From Sphingomonas rosea (GTDB lineage Bacteria; Pseudomonadota; Alphaproteobacteria; Sphingomonadales; Sphingomonadaceae): a DNA stretch of 64,000 nt. Of the stretch, positions 31,084 to 40,306 are shown in pieces. The stretch's first letter is position 1, and each line of letters begins with the position of its first letter. The notes below the pieces were generated by a model, which was not told the DNA's origin, did no database searches, and saw nothing but the letters and a program-made list of their open reading frames with translations. The stretch is from positions 372,001-436,000 of the forward strand of contig NZ_BAABBR010000001.1 of the NCBI RefSeq assembly GCF_039538065.1, read 5' to 3'. The position numbers and the translations under genes are program-made.

Positions 31084-31568
31084 GCGAGCCCCCGTTCCTC
31101 GAGCCGATACCGGCAGACATCCTTCAGGTCCTCGGGGATGCGGTCATCCTCGAGGAGGGTAAGCGGGTTCCAGATCTGGAAGGTCTCGCCCACGCCCAGG
31201 AACAGGGCGAGGTCGGCGATTCCGCCCTTGCGGCGCATCATGGTCGGAACGAGGATCCGGCCGGTGCTGTCGTAGGGCACTTCCTCGCTGATCGCGAAGG
31301 CCATCAGGTTGTTCTGCTGATAGGCGAGCTGCGCGTCGGGCAGCTGCTCGTTCTTCTCGAGGAGGCGCTCGATCTTCTGGTGCTTCAGCGCGGCGTAGGC
31401 GGGGTCATAGGCGCTGAGGCAGGGGAAGGTCTCGTGCTTGGCGAGGACGATGGTGCGGGCATCGCCGCGGCGCTCGATCACGGTGCGCAGGAAGGCGGGC
31501 ACGGAGACGCGACCTTTCGCGTCCACTCCGTTCAAGGCGCTGCCCTGAAACAGATGCTCCAAACCCAC
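31080..31568 (-). CDS. mraZ: transcriptional regulator MraZ
   Basis: A 162-residue protein with two AbrB-like swapped-hairpin DNA-binding halves, each carrying the DxxxR motif (DAKGRVSVP near residue 17 and DSTGRILVP near 100). MraZ forms a ring-shaped oligomer that binds spaced TGGGN repeats at its own promoter and controls the dcw operon. The start is GTG at 31568 with a GGGGAG element about ten bases upstream. It is the first gene of the cluster, and suitable binding repeats occur upstream at 31703-31737. Confidence 0.96.
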   Translation of the reverse strand: MGLEHLFQGSALNGVDAKGRVSVPAFLRTVIERRGDARTIVLAKHETFPCLSAYDPAYAALKHQKIERLLEKNEQLPDAQLAYQQNNLMAFAISEEVPYDSTGRILVPTMMRRKGGIADLALFLGVGETFQIWNPLTLLEDDRIPEDLKDVCRYRLEERGLA

Positions 31569-31683
31569 CGTCGCACACTCCCCGTTGCGCGGTGGACAGA
31601 TTCTTCCCGTTCGCCGGAACGCGGGGTTGCCGCCTCCGGCGGCCGGCCCACCAACAATGGGATCAGCCCCGCGCTACGACTTG

Positions 31684-31712
31684 TGTGTAACGCGGGTATG
31701 CATGGGACTCAA
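31684..31712 (-). promoter_or_regulatory. possible sigma70 promoter of mraZ
   Basis: Read on the minus strand, TTGAGT (complement of 31707-31712) and TACACA (complement of 31684-31689) are separated by 17 bases, giving a plausible -35/-10 pair about 110 bases upstream of the mraZ start. The -35 lies between the first two TGGGA repeats, so MraZ binding would be expected to block it. Other pairings cannot be excluded. Confidence 0.35.
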
Positions 31713-31737
31713 TGGGATTTGATGGGAAACCGTGGGC
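31703..31737 (+). promoter_or_regulatory. MraZ box: four TGGGN repeats with 5-bp spacers
   Basis: TGGGA at 31703, TGGGA at 31713, TGGGA at 31723 and TGGGC at 31733, each separated by exactly five bases, so all lie on one face of the helix. The described MraZ operator consists of TGGGN repeats separated by 5 nt. The repeats read on the strand opposite to mraZ, 135-169 bases upstream of its start. Four in-phase copies make a chance origin very unlikely. Confidence 0.8.
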
Positions 31738-31819
31738 TAAAGTGGTTTATCGCGGAATTCTGCGACTTTGCTGCACCACTCTTCGGCCCGTGTTCCCCTC
31801 CCGTTCTGGATGATGAAGC

Positions 31820-31828
31820 TGTGGATAA
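31820..31828 (-). promoter_or_regulatory. perfect DnaA box upstream of mraZ
   Basis: The plus strand reads TGTGGATAA, the complement of the strong DnaA-box consensus TTATCCACA, in the same orientation as mraZ transcription and about 250 bases upstream of the start codon. DnaA acts as a transcription factor for division genes in Caulobacter. A role here is inferred from position only. Confidence 0.5.
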
Positions 31829-31890
31829 GTCTGTGAGCGAGCAAAAGCCAGCGAATCCCATGGCTTCCCATGGGTTTCCGAGTCCCACCC

Positions 31891-32514
31891 TCAGCGCGCG
31901 TTCGCGACCAGGTCGGTGACGGTCTGGAGGTCGCCGGGCGTGTCGCGCATCGCGAGGTCGGCGTCGGCCAGCACGACCACCCGCCCTCGCCCGATCCGGC
32001 ACCGCGCCACCGAAGCGCCGGCGTCCACCGTGCAATTGCTCCCGGTCGCCGCCAGCTGTCCCATCCCCGCCGGGTCGCTGCCCGGCGCGAGCGTCAGCCC
32101 CCAATGCGCGAGCAGCCCGGTATCGGGATAGACGAACGGCGGCCGGAACTTGTCGCCGAGCGGGCGGCTGCTCTCCCACTGGAGCTGCGGGTCGGCGAGC
32201 AGCACCATTCGCCCCCCGGCCCGCACCCACCGGTCGAGCGCGACCAGCCGCTCGGCCGTCAGCGCCTGCGGCTGGATCGCGAGCAGGAGCCCGCCGGCCG
32301 CAAGCTGCTCGGGCCCATCGACCGCTTTCAGGCGATAATCCCGCTCGAGCGCCGCGCGCAGCGCACTCTTCGGCGGCTCGAGCCCGAAACTCTCGGCGAA
32401 GACGATCGGCAGGCTGGTCAGCAGCGCAAGCTCGGGCTTGTCGGCGGGCTTCGACGGCGCGGGCGACGAACAGCCGGCCAGCCCCAGCACGAGCCCGAGC
32501 AGCAGGCGGCGCAT
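31891..32514 (-). CDS. GldG/IFT52-like lipoprotein of unknown role
   Basis: A 207-residue predicted lipoprotein: signal peptide MRRLLLGLVLGLAGCSS with Cys15 in a lipobox. The remainder resembles the non-ABC auxiliary domain of GldG-type proteins: LLLAIQPQALTAERLVALDRWV then AGGRMVLLADPQL, the pattern of a strand-helix unit followed by GGR and DP. GldG proteins usually accompany ABC transporter subunits, but none is visible beside it. The start shares a base with the stop of the upstream small membrane-protein gene (TGATG). Confidence 0.6.
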   Translation of the reverse strand: MRRLLLGLVLGLAGCSSPAPSKPADKPELALLTSLPIVFAESFGLEPPKSALRAALERDYRLKAVDGPEQLAAGGLLLAIQPQALTAERLVALDRWVRAGGRMVLLADPQLQWESSRPLGDKFRPPFVYPDTGLLAHWGLTLAPGSDPAGMGQLAATGSNCTVDAGASVARCRIGRGRVVVLADADLAMRDTPGDLQTVTDLVANAR

Positions 32515-32723
32515 CAGCGCGCGCTGTTCGCCGGCTTGTCGGCCTCGTTCTCGCTGCCCTGCCCCGGCGCCACGCCGAGATCGGCGAGCGGATCGGACGG
32601 AGCCTCGTTGCTTGCGCCGGCATTGGCCTGCGGCTCGTCGCCGCTGCGCACGATCGCCGTGCCGAGCAGCACCATCAGGAACACGAAGGCGAGGCCTGTC
32701 AGCCCGTAGCGGATGCGCTGCAT
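32514..32723 (-). CDS. small hypothetical membrane protein
   Basis: A 69-residue protein from the ATG at 32723, preferred because GGAGG lies eight bases upstream; an in-frame ATG seven codons earlier has no ribosome site. One transmembrane helix (about residues 6-23, YGLTGLAFVFLMVLLGTAIV) is followed by an acidic, Asn/Ala-rich tail likely in the periplasm. I do not recognise a family. It is coupled to the GldG-like gene downstream by an overlapping stop/start, so the two probably act together. Confidence 0.65.
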   Translation of the reverse strand: MQRIRYGLTGLAFVFLMVLLGTAIVRSGDEPQANAGASNEAPSDPLADLGVAPGQGSENEADKPANSAR

Positions 32724-32851
32724 CGCGGTTCCTCCCACCCCCATGGCCTCAAAACTGATGCCGAAGCGCGATCATTGCAAGCCCATGACAGTGAGATCCT
32801 CGCACGGCGCACCCATTGACCGTTCATGTTGCACTCGCGAAAGGGCGAATC

Positions 32852-33190
32852 ATGAAGACCTCCCTCACCCTCGTCGCGCTCGCCGCGACGCTCGCCCTCT
32901 CGGCCTGCAAGCAGAACACCATCGTCGAGAACGGTCCGCCCGATCCCATGGCGAACGAGCTCGCCAACGCCGCGCCGGTCGAGCTTCCGCCCGCGATCAG
33001 CGCCAGCAAGAGCTATCGCTGCGCCGACAACAGCGTCGTCTACATCGACTGGCTCTCGAACGGCGCCGCCCGCATCAAGAAGAGCGCCGAGGACGTCCCC
33101 GGCACCGAGATCGATGCTGCGGCCGCGAAGGCCATCGGCGACGACAAGGCCGCGACCATCAAGTACCAGGGCAAGAGCTGCAAGGCCTGA
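32852..33190 (+). CDS. small predicted lipoprotein, possibly MliC-like
   Basis: A 112-residue protein with a lipoprotein signal peptide (MKTSLTLVALAATLALSAC, Cys19). The mature part contains SYRCADNSVVYIDWL and ends IKYQGKSCKA, so two cysteines could form a disulfide. The YRC..N.VV pattern is reminiscent of membrane-bound lysozyme inhibitors (MliC fold), but similarity is weak and I give no firm function. ATG at 32852 has an AAGGGCG ribosome site; an upstream in-frame start at 32816 would hide the signal peptide. It is a monocistronic gene followed by a clear terminator. Confidence 0.7.
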   Translation: MKTSLTLVALAATLALSACKQNTIVENGPPDPMANELANAAPVELPPAISASKSYRCADNSVVYIDWLSNGAARIKKSAEDVPGTEIDAAAAKAIGDDKAATIKYQGKSCKA

Positions 33191-33218
33191 GCCCTTCGCT
33201 CCCCTTCACCCTTCACCG

Positions 33219-33250
33219 AACCCCGGCCCTCACCGGCCGGGGTTTTTGTT
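33219..33250 (+). terminator. rho-independent terminator after the small lipoprotein gene
   Basis: A 10-bp perfect stem AACCCCGGCC (33219-33228) and GGCCGGGGTT (33235-33244) with a six-base loop, running directly into TTTTTGTTT. It lies about 30 bases after the lipoprotein stop codon. It is the cleanest intrinsic terminator I see in the window. Confidence 0.9.
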
Positions 33251-33338
33251 TGCGCGGCGTGCACCCCGGCCAAGCCCGACGAGGCGTCCCGCGTCTCGAG
33301 CGAATGCCGACGTCGCCAAAGTGCCGCCCCACCTGCGA

Positions 33339-33390
33339 CCTCCCCGTGGCGCAGCCATGGGGAGGGGAACCGCTCAGCCGCGAGGCTGAG
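33339..33390. repeat. REP-like double hairpin element
   Basis: Two hairpins in tandem: CCTCCCC (33339-33345) with GGGGAGG (33359-33365), and the perfect CTCAGCC/GGCTGAG stem (33373-33379, 33384-33390) with loop GCGA. The arrangement, a G/C-tract hairpin beside an AGCC/GGCT hairpin, matches the element at 13141-13207. The surrounding 33251-33453 shows no gene. Confidence 0.6.
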
Positions 33391-33425
33391 TGGTGGAGGG
33401 GCCGACGACGCTCCGGCAGCGGCGA

Positions 33426-33456
33426 ACGTCCTTTTTGGGTGGAAAGCCGACGCTTA
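33426..33456. repeat. diverged copy of a dispersed repeat at the imm8 3' end
   Basis: The sequence GGGTGGAAAGCCGACGCT within this span matches the repeat at 33831-33865 (GGGTCGAAAGCAGACGTT) at 15 of 18 positions in the same orientation, and the preceding CGTCC matches TGTCC. The stop codon of the imm8-like gene (TAA, complement of 33454-33456) falls inside this copy. Confidence 0.55.
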
Positions 33457-33807
33457 GCTGCCAGCGTAGTCCTCGAACTCCCAGTGGCTCCATCGAGCAA
33501 GCTTAGCCGCAATTGCTGCCCAGTCAGCTCCCTCGGCCTGACGCACCCGCTTGACTACGTAAGCTTCAAGCGACGCGAGGTCGAACTCACTCATGAAAAA
33601 GTGGTGTCGACCGCTTACCACCTTGTCCGTCTCCAGCTGCAGCGAGAGCCACTGAGGCGAGCAAACGTAAAAATTGAAATTGTCCGCCTCCTTTGATCCC
33701 AATGTGCCAATCTGCGCGGTCACAAGCACACAGAAAGCGTCATTGTCGGGAACGTAGCTCTCGAGTTCGGCATCGACGCTGTGGATTCCCTTAAGTTCCG
33801 CTCTCAT
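33454..33807 (-). CDS. Imm8-family immunity protein (orphan)
   Basis: A 117-residue protein from the ATG at 33807. It matches what I know of immunity protein 8 of polymorphic toxin systems: an opening MRAELKGIHS, a PDNDAFCVLVTAQIG strand region, FNFYVCSPQWL in the middle, SGRHHFFMSEFDL and the C-terminal WSHWEFEDY. Such proteins neutralise a cognate contact-dependent or secreted toxin in the cytoplasm. No toxin gene is adjacent. The frame continues 31 codons upstream but that part is repeat DNA. Composition is AT-richer than the neighbours (28 of 60 G or C at 33661-33720), consistent with recent transfer. Confidence 0.72.
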   Translation of the reverse strand: MRAELKGIHSVDAELESYVPDNDAFCVLVTAQIGTLGSKEADNFNFYVCSPQWLSLQLETDKVVSGRHHFFMSEFDLASLEAYVVKRVRQAEGADWAAIAAKLARWSHWEFEDYAGS

Positions 33808-34106
33808 GGCGTATGCTCGCATGGCGAGCGCAATGTCCGCAATGGGTCGAAAGCAGACGTTCGTCTCCGCCCTTGCAATGTAGGATTTCACCTGCTGCAA
33901 TGAACCCCAAAGGTTCGTCGGCTCTTTGACATCGCCAGCTTCCCGTCACCGAAAACGACTCGGTGACCCTGTGACATTCGAGACCTTGTTCAGGTTCGAC
34001 CACCACCAACCCCGCAAACCCCCGCCCTATGTCAACGTCGAGAACTTCGCGTTGCCGCCCCATCGCCCCGTTGGCCAAATCGCCCTGCCCCGCTACAGGC
34101 GCGGGC
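33808..34106. repeat. intergenic region with dispersed repeat copy (33831-33865)
   Basis: This 299-bp stretch between the divergent imm8-like gene and purL has no gene. Bases 33831-33865 contain TGTCCGCAATGGGTCGAAAG, which I recognise as the core of a short repeat scattered through many alphaproteobacterial intergenic regions; translated spuriously it gives NVCFRPIAD. The purL promoter must lie in 33870-34090, but no strong -35/-10 pair stands out. Confidence 0.6.
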
Positions 34107-36328
<2,222 letters not shown>

Positions 36329-36332
<4 letters not shown>

Positions 36333-37063
36333 CGATCCGGGTCGGCGTCGGAGGCTGGACCTACCAGCCCTGGCGCGGGACCTTCTATCCCGACGGCCTC
36401 GCGCAGCGCCGCGAGCTGGAATATGCCGCCGCGCACCTCGGCAGCATCGAGATCAACGCCACCGCCTACGGCCGGCAGAAGCGGACAAGCTGGTGCAAGT
36501 GGCGCGACGCGGTGCCAGACGGCTTCCAATTCAGCTTGAAGGCCTCGCGCTTCTCGACCGCCCGCAAGATCCTCGCCGACAGCGAGCCGTCGATTGCGGT
36601 GTTTCTCGAGCAGGGCTTCACCGAGCTCGGGGACAAGCTCGGGCCCATCAACTGGCAGTTCGCCGACACCAAGGCCTTCGAGCGCGACGACTTCGCCCGC
36701 TTCCTCGACCTGATTCCCGACGCGCAGGACGGGGTGAAACTGCGCCACGCACTCGAGGTCCGACACCCGAGCTTCGCCGATCCCGCCTTCCTCGACCTCG
36801 CCCGGGCGCGCAACATGGCGGTGGTCTTCGCCGAACACGACGCATTCGTGCGGATCGAGGAGCAGACCGCCGATTTCAGCTACGCCCGTCTCCAGCGCAG
36901 CGTCGACGAGGTCGAGACCGGCTACGAGGCCGCAGCGCTCGATGGCTGGGCGCGGCAGGCGAGGCGCTGGGCCAGGGGCGGGCGCGACGTCTTCATCTAT
37001 TTCATCGGCGGCGCGAAGGTCCGCAATCCGGCGACCGCCCTCGCGCTGATCGACCGGCTCTAG
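36329..37063 (+). CDS. DUF72 (YecE-like) protein
   Basis: A 244-residue protein of the DUF72 family with a TIM-barrel-like fold. The N-terminal [18 protein letters not shown] is the family signature, followed by [15 protein letters not shown] and the ALEVRHPSF motif (usual form E.R..SW). No biochemical function is established for the family. The GTG start overlaps the purL stop (GTGA), implying co-translation with purL. Its stop overlaps that of the convergent histidine kinase gene. Confidence 0.88.
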
Positions 37064-39039
37064 GCCGCGCGGAGCTCGGTCCGACCGATCGCCGCCTCGA
37101 CCGCGTCCTGCAGCGCGCCCACGGTGAAGGGCTTGCGCAGCATCTCATAGCCCTTGAGGTCCTCGCCCTCGCCCTCGCCGACATAGCCCGTCACGAACAG
37201 CACCGCGAGTTCGGGGTGGCGCCGCTTCAAGACCCGGATAAGCTCGGGACCGGTCATGCCGGGCATGATGACGTCGCTGATGACGAGATCGAAGGCCTGG
37301 GCCTCGAAGGCGCTCAAGGCCTCCTCGGCGTTGGCACAGGCGACGGGCTCGAAATCGAGGTCCTGCAGCGCTTCCACCGTCGCGCTGCGAACCCGGGGGT
37401 CATCCTCGCACAGCAGGATCCGGGCGCCGCGCACCTGCTTGCCCGGCTCGCCACTCGGGCGGGAGGCGACCGCCGGCTGGCGCCGCACCTCTTCGGGCAA
37501 GACGAGGCTGCGCGGCAGGAACAGGCTGACCACCGTGCCGACGCCGACCGCGCTGTCGATCTTGACCTCGCCCCCCGACGAGCGTGCGAAGCCGAAGATC
37601 TGGCTGAGGCCGAGGCCAGTCCCCTTGCCGACTTCCTTGGTGGTGAAGAAGGGCTCGAACGCGCGGCGCTGGACTTCCTCGCTCATCCCGCAGCCCTGGT
37701 CGGCGACGGCGATCCGGACATAGTCACCCCCCGGCAGCCCGCCGAGTTCGCCGTCGTCGAGGGCGACGTCGCTGGTGGCGATGGTCAGCATGCCCTCGCC
37801 TTCCATCGCGTCCCGGGCGTTGACCGCCATGTTGAGCAGCGCGTTCTCGAGCTGGTGGGGATCGACGTAGACCGGCCAGCTCCCGTTGGTCTCGACCCGC
37901 ACCTGGATTCGCTCGCCGAGCGTCCGGTCGAGGAGATCGGTGATCCCGCGGACGAGTTCGCCGGGGTCGGTCTGCTCCGGGAGCAAGGGCTCGGCGCGGG
38001 CGAAGCCGAGCAGTCGGCGGGTCAGCGCCGCGGCGCGCGTCGCGCCGTCCATGGCGTTGTTGAGATGCTGGAGGATTTCGCGCTTGGGCCCGCCGATCCG
38101 GCGCTTGGCGAGGTCGATCCCGCCGACGACCACCGCGAGCATGTTGTTGAAGTCGTGCGCGATGCCGCCGGTGAGCTGGCCCACGGCCTCCATCTTCTGG
38201 ATCTGGCGGAGCTGCGCTTCGGCGGCCTCGCGCTCCTCGGCTTCCTGCAGCAAGGCCTCGTTCGCCGCCGACAGCTCCTGGGTCCGCATCGCGACCGCCT
38301 GCTCGAGCGTCTCCGCCTCGCGCCGGGCGAGGTAGTTCTGCCGCACCGCCTGGACCGCCAGAACGCCAAGCCCGATCGCGGCGAGACCGATGATGACGCC
38401 GAGCCACGACAGATAGTCGGTCAGCCGGTCGGCCTGCGCGGAGAAGAATTGTGTCTGCTCCATGCTGTTACGCAGCACGCCGCGCTCGGAGGTCGCGATC
38501 TCGGCCAGCTTGGCGCGGAGCTGCGCGCCGAGCGTCAGCGTGATCGGCTCGTTGGGCTTGATCGGCGCCTCGCGCGTGTAGGTGTAGAAGAGCGCGACAC
38601 CGCCCTCGCCCTTCGCGCTGGCGGCGGCCTGCGCGACCTTGCCGAGGTTTTCGCCATGCTGGACGTACAAGGCCTGCACGGTGGCGACGCGGCGCGCCTG
38701 GACGGGGTCCTTGCGGACCAGCCGTTCGAGCTGGCGAAGCTGGGTTCCGGCGAGGCGCCACTCATTGGCGTAGATGCTGCCCGAGGTCTTCACGTCCTCG
38801 TCGAGCACGAACCGGCCGAGCGCGGCTTCGGAGCGCGCGACGGTCGCGTCGACGGTGCGGACGAGCAGCGTCACGTCGTAGGCATGACGCTCGCGCTCGA
38901 GCGCGTCATCGCGCGCCCGGTTGCTCACCGCGACAAGAAGGACCATTCCGAGCAGGATGAGTGCCGCCAAGGTCGCCCCGGCTGCTGCCCCGAACCGGCG
39001 TCCGTCGAAGCCGCCGCTCTCGTCGGTCCCTGCCATCAT
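37060..39039 (-). CDS. hybrid sensor histidine kinase with C-terminal receiver
   Basis: A 659-residue membrane kinase. Transmembrane helices at about residues 20-40 and 210-232 flank a helical periplasmic sensor region (about 41-208, CHASE3-like heptads). A coiled coil (about 240-280) leads to the HisKA dimerisation domain with phospho-accepting His295 in GGIAHDFNN, the HATPase domain (VNARDAMEGEG, VADQGCGM, KEVGKGTGLGLS) and a receiver domain with phospho-accepting Asp in VISDVIMPGMTG and the conserved Lys in LRKPF. No output domain or separate regulator is adjacent. It is transcribed divergently from a secreted protease gene across a 73-bp gap. Ligand unknown. Confidence 0.92.
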   Translation of the reverse strand: MMAGTDESGGFDGRRFGAAAGATLAALILLGMVLLVAVSNRARDDALERERHAYDVTLLVRTVDATVARSEAALGRFVLDEDVKTSGSIYANEWRLAGTQLRQLERLVRKDPVQARRVATVQALYVQHGENLGKVAQAAASAKGEGGVALFYTYTREAPIKPNEPITLTLGAQLRAKLAEIATSERGVLRNSMEQTQFFSAQADRLTDYLSWLGVIIGLAAIGLGVLAVQAVRQNYLARREAETLEQAVAMRTQELSAANEALLQEAEEREAAEAQLRQIQKMEAVGQLTGGIAHDFNNMLAVVVGGIDLAKRRIGGPKREILQHLNNAMDGATRAAALTRRLLGFARAEPLLPEQTDPGELVRGITDLLDRTLGERIQVRVETNGSWPVYVDPHQLENALLNMAVNARDAMEGEGMLTIATSDVALDDGELGGLPGGDYVRIAVADQGCGMSEEVQRRAFEPFFTTKEVGKGTGLGLSQIFGFARSSGGEVKIDSAVGVGTVVSLFLPRSLVLPEEVRRQPAVASRPSGEPGKQVRGARILLCEDDPRVRSATVEALQDLDFEPVACANAEEALSAFEAQAFDLVISDVIMPGMTGPELIRVLKRRHPELAVLFVTGYVGEGEGEDLKGYEMLRKPFTVGALQDAVEAAIGRTELRAA

Positions 39040-39112
39040 GATGCGGCATCCTAGGACTCGGGCGAACGGCGCACAACCGCCTGTTCAGAAACTGCCGTGC
39101 AGAAGGATCGCG

Positions 39113-40306
39113 ATGAAGCTTCTCGCCGCGTTTCTCGCCCTCCTCGCCGCCGCGATCCCAGCCACCGCCGCGGAGCCCGTCCGGCTGTCGGCCGACGACG
39201 CGCTGCAGCAGGATGCGGCGAGCTATGCCACAGCCTTCGGGCTGACGGGCGACGAAGCGCTGCTTCGCCTCCGCCAGCAGCGGGCGAGCATCGCGGTGAC
39301 CGAGCGCCTGCGGGTCCGCTTCGCCGACCGCCTCGCGTCGATCCGCATCGTGCATCGCCCAAGCTGGGGCGTGGTCGTGACCCTCGCCGGCACCGACGTC
39401 CCGCCCGATACGGTCGAACAGTCGGACGGCCTCCCCATCCCCGTGGGCTTCATCGGCGGGGCCGGGTCGACCCGGGCGGCCGCGCTGCGCCTGCTCGACG
39501 CCGAGCGAGGACGCCTCCCCGGCCTCGTTCCCGGCTATCGCGGGGCCGGGGTCGATCCGGCGAGCGGAGGCCTCGTTGTCATGCAGCGGCTGTCGGTCGA
39601 TCCGCGCCCGCAGGCCGAGGTCGAGCGCGACCTGACCGCCACGCTTGGCCTGCCCGTCCGCGTGCGACGGCTCGACGCGGTGATGTCCGACAGCGCGGCG
39701 ATCGGCGGCGGGCGGGTCGTGGGGCCCAATTCCGAGGGGCGGCTGTTCCGCTGCACCACCGGCTTTGTGGTGAAGAATGCTAGCGGCCAGCTTGGCATCA
39801 CCACCGCCGCCCATTGCCCCGACACGCTGAACTGGCGCGGCCCCGACGGCGAGGAACGGCTGTTGCCGATGCTCGGCTCATGGGGCGCGGCGCAGAACGA
39901 CATCCAGATCAACGGCGGGGTCGGACTCGCCGAGCCCCTACTTTTCAGCGACACCGGCAAGACCAGCGTCCGCCCGGTCACGAGCTGGGCGACCCGGCCG
40001 ATGACGCGGGTCGGCGACTGGCTGTGCCTGCGCGGCGAGAGCAGCGGCTATGCCTGCTCCGAGGTCGAGCTGACCGACTTCGCGCCGGCGGGGCAGCTTT
40101 GCGGCGGACTGTGCACCAACAGCTGGGTCACGCTGCGCGGCCCCCGCTGCAAGAGCGGGGACAGCGGCGCGCCCATCTTCCTCGGCTCGGTCGCCTACGG
40201 CACCTTGAAGGGCGGCGCCTACCTCCCCGACGGGGGCTGCGCCTTTTCCTATTACCAGAGCGTCGACTATCTGCCCGAAGGCTGGCGCGTCCTGACGGTC
40301 AGATGA
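39113..40306 (+). CDS. secreted trypsin-like serine protease with pro-region
   Basis: A 397-residue exported protein: signal peptide (residues 1-20, ending ATAA), a pro-region of roughly 180 residues resembling that of alpha-lytic-type proteases, then a chymotrypsin-fold domain. The catalytic triad is His234 in TTAAHC, Asp263 in QNDIQI and Ser351 in KSGDSGAPIF. Cysteines at about 214/235, 305/315 and 330/334/346 could form disulfides. ATG at 39113 has AAGGATCG as ribosome site. It overlaps spt at its 3' end by eight bases. Substrate is unknown; it could act in nutrient scavenging or envelope processing. Confidence 0.88.
   Translation: MKLLAAFLALLAAAIPATAAEPVRLSADDALQQDAASYATAFGLTGDEALLRLRQQRASIAVTERLRVRFADRLASIRIVHRPSWGVVVTLAGTDVPPDTVEQSDGLPIPVGFIGGAGSTRAAALRLLDAERGRLPGLVPGYRGAGVDPASGGLVVMQRLSVDPRPQAEVERDLTATLGLPVRVRRLDAVMSDSAAIGGGRVVGPNSEGRLFRCTTGFVVKNASGQLGITTAAHCPDTLNWRGPDGEERLLPMLGSWGAAQNDIQINGGVGLAEPLLFSDTGKTSVRPVTSWATRPMTRVGDWLCLRGESSGYACSEVELTDFAPAGQLCGGLCTNSWVTLRGPRCKSGDSGAPIFLGSVAYGTLKGGAYLPDGGCAFSYYQSVDYLPEGWRVLTVR

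Larger units (their letters stand above)
31569..31890 (-). promoter_or_regulatory. dcw cluster control region
   Basis: A 322-bp gap between the GldG-like gene and mraZ with no gene in it, and locally much lower GC than its flanks. Besides the elements listed separately it holds three GANTC motifs (31706-31710, 31853-31857, 31880-31884) and a second cluster of TGGGA on the mraZ strand (complements of 31856-31860, 31866-31870 and 31883-31887). The first two of these keep 10-bp spacing and form part of a CCCATGG palindrome. The density of motifs suggests several cell-cycle regulators converge on the start of the dcw transcript. Confidence 0.6.

Noticed and set aside
33808..33900. N-terminal extension of the Imm8-like protein
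   Set aside because: The added residues (including NVCFRPIAD) are the known spurious translation of a dispersed repeat; family homology begins at the ATG at 33807.
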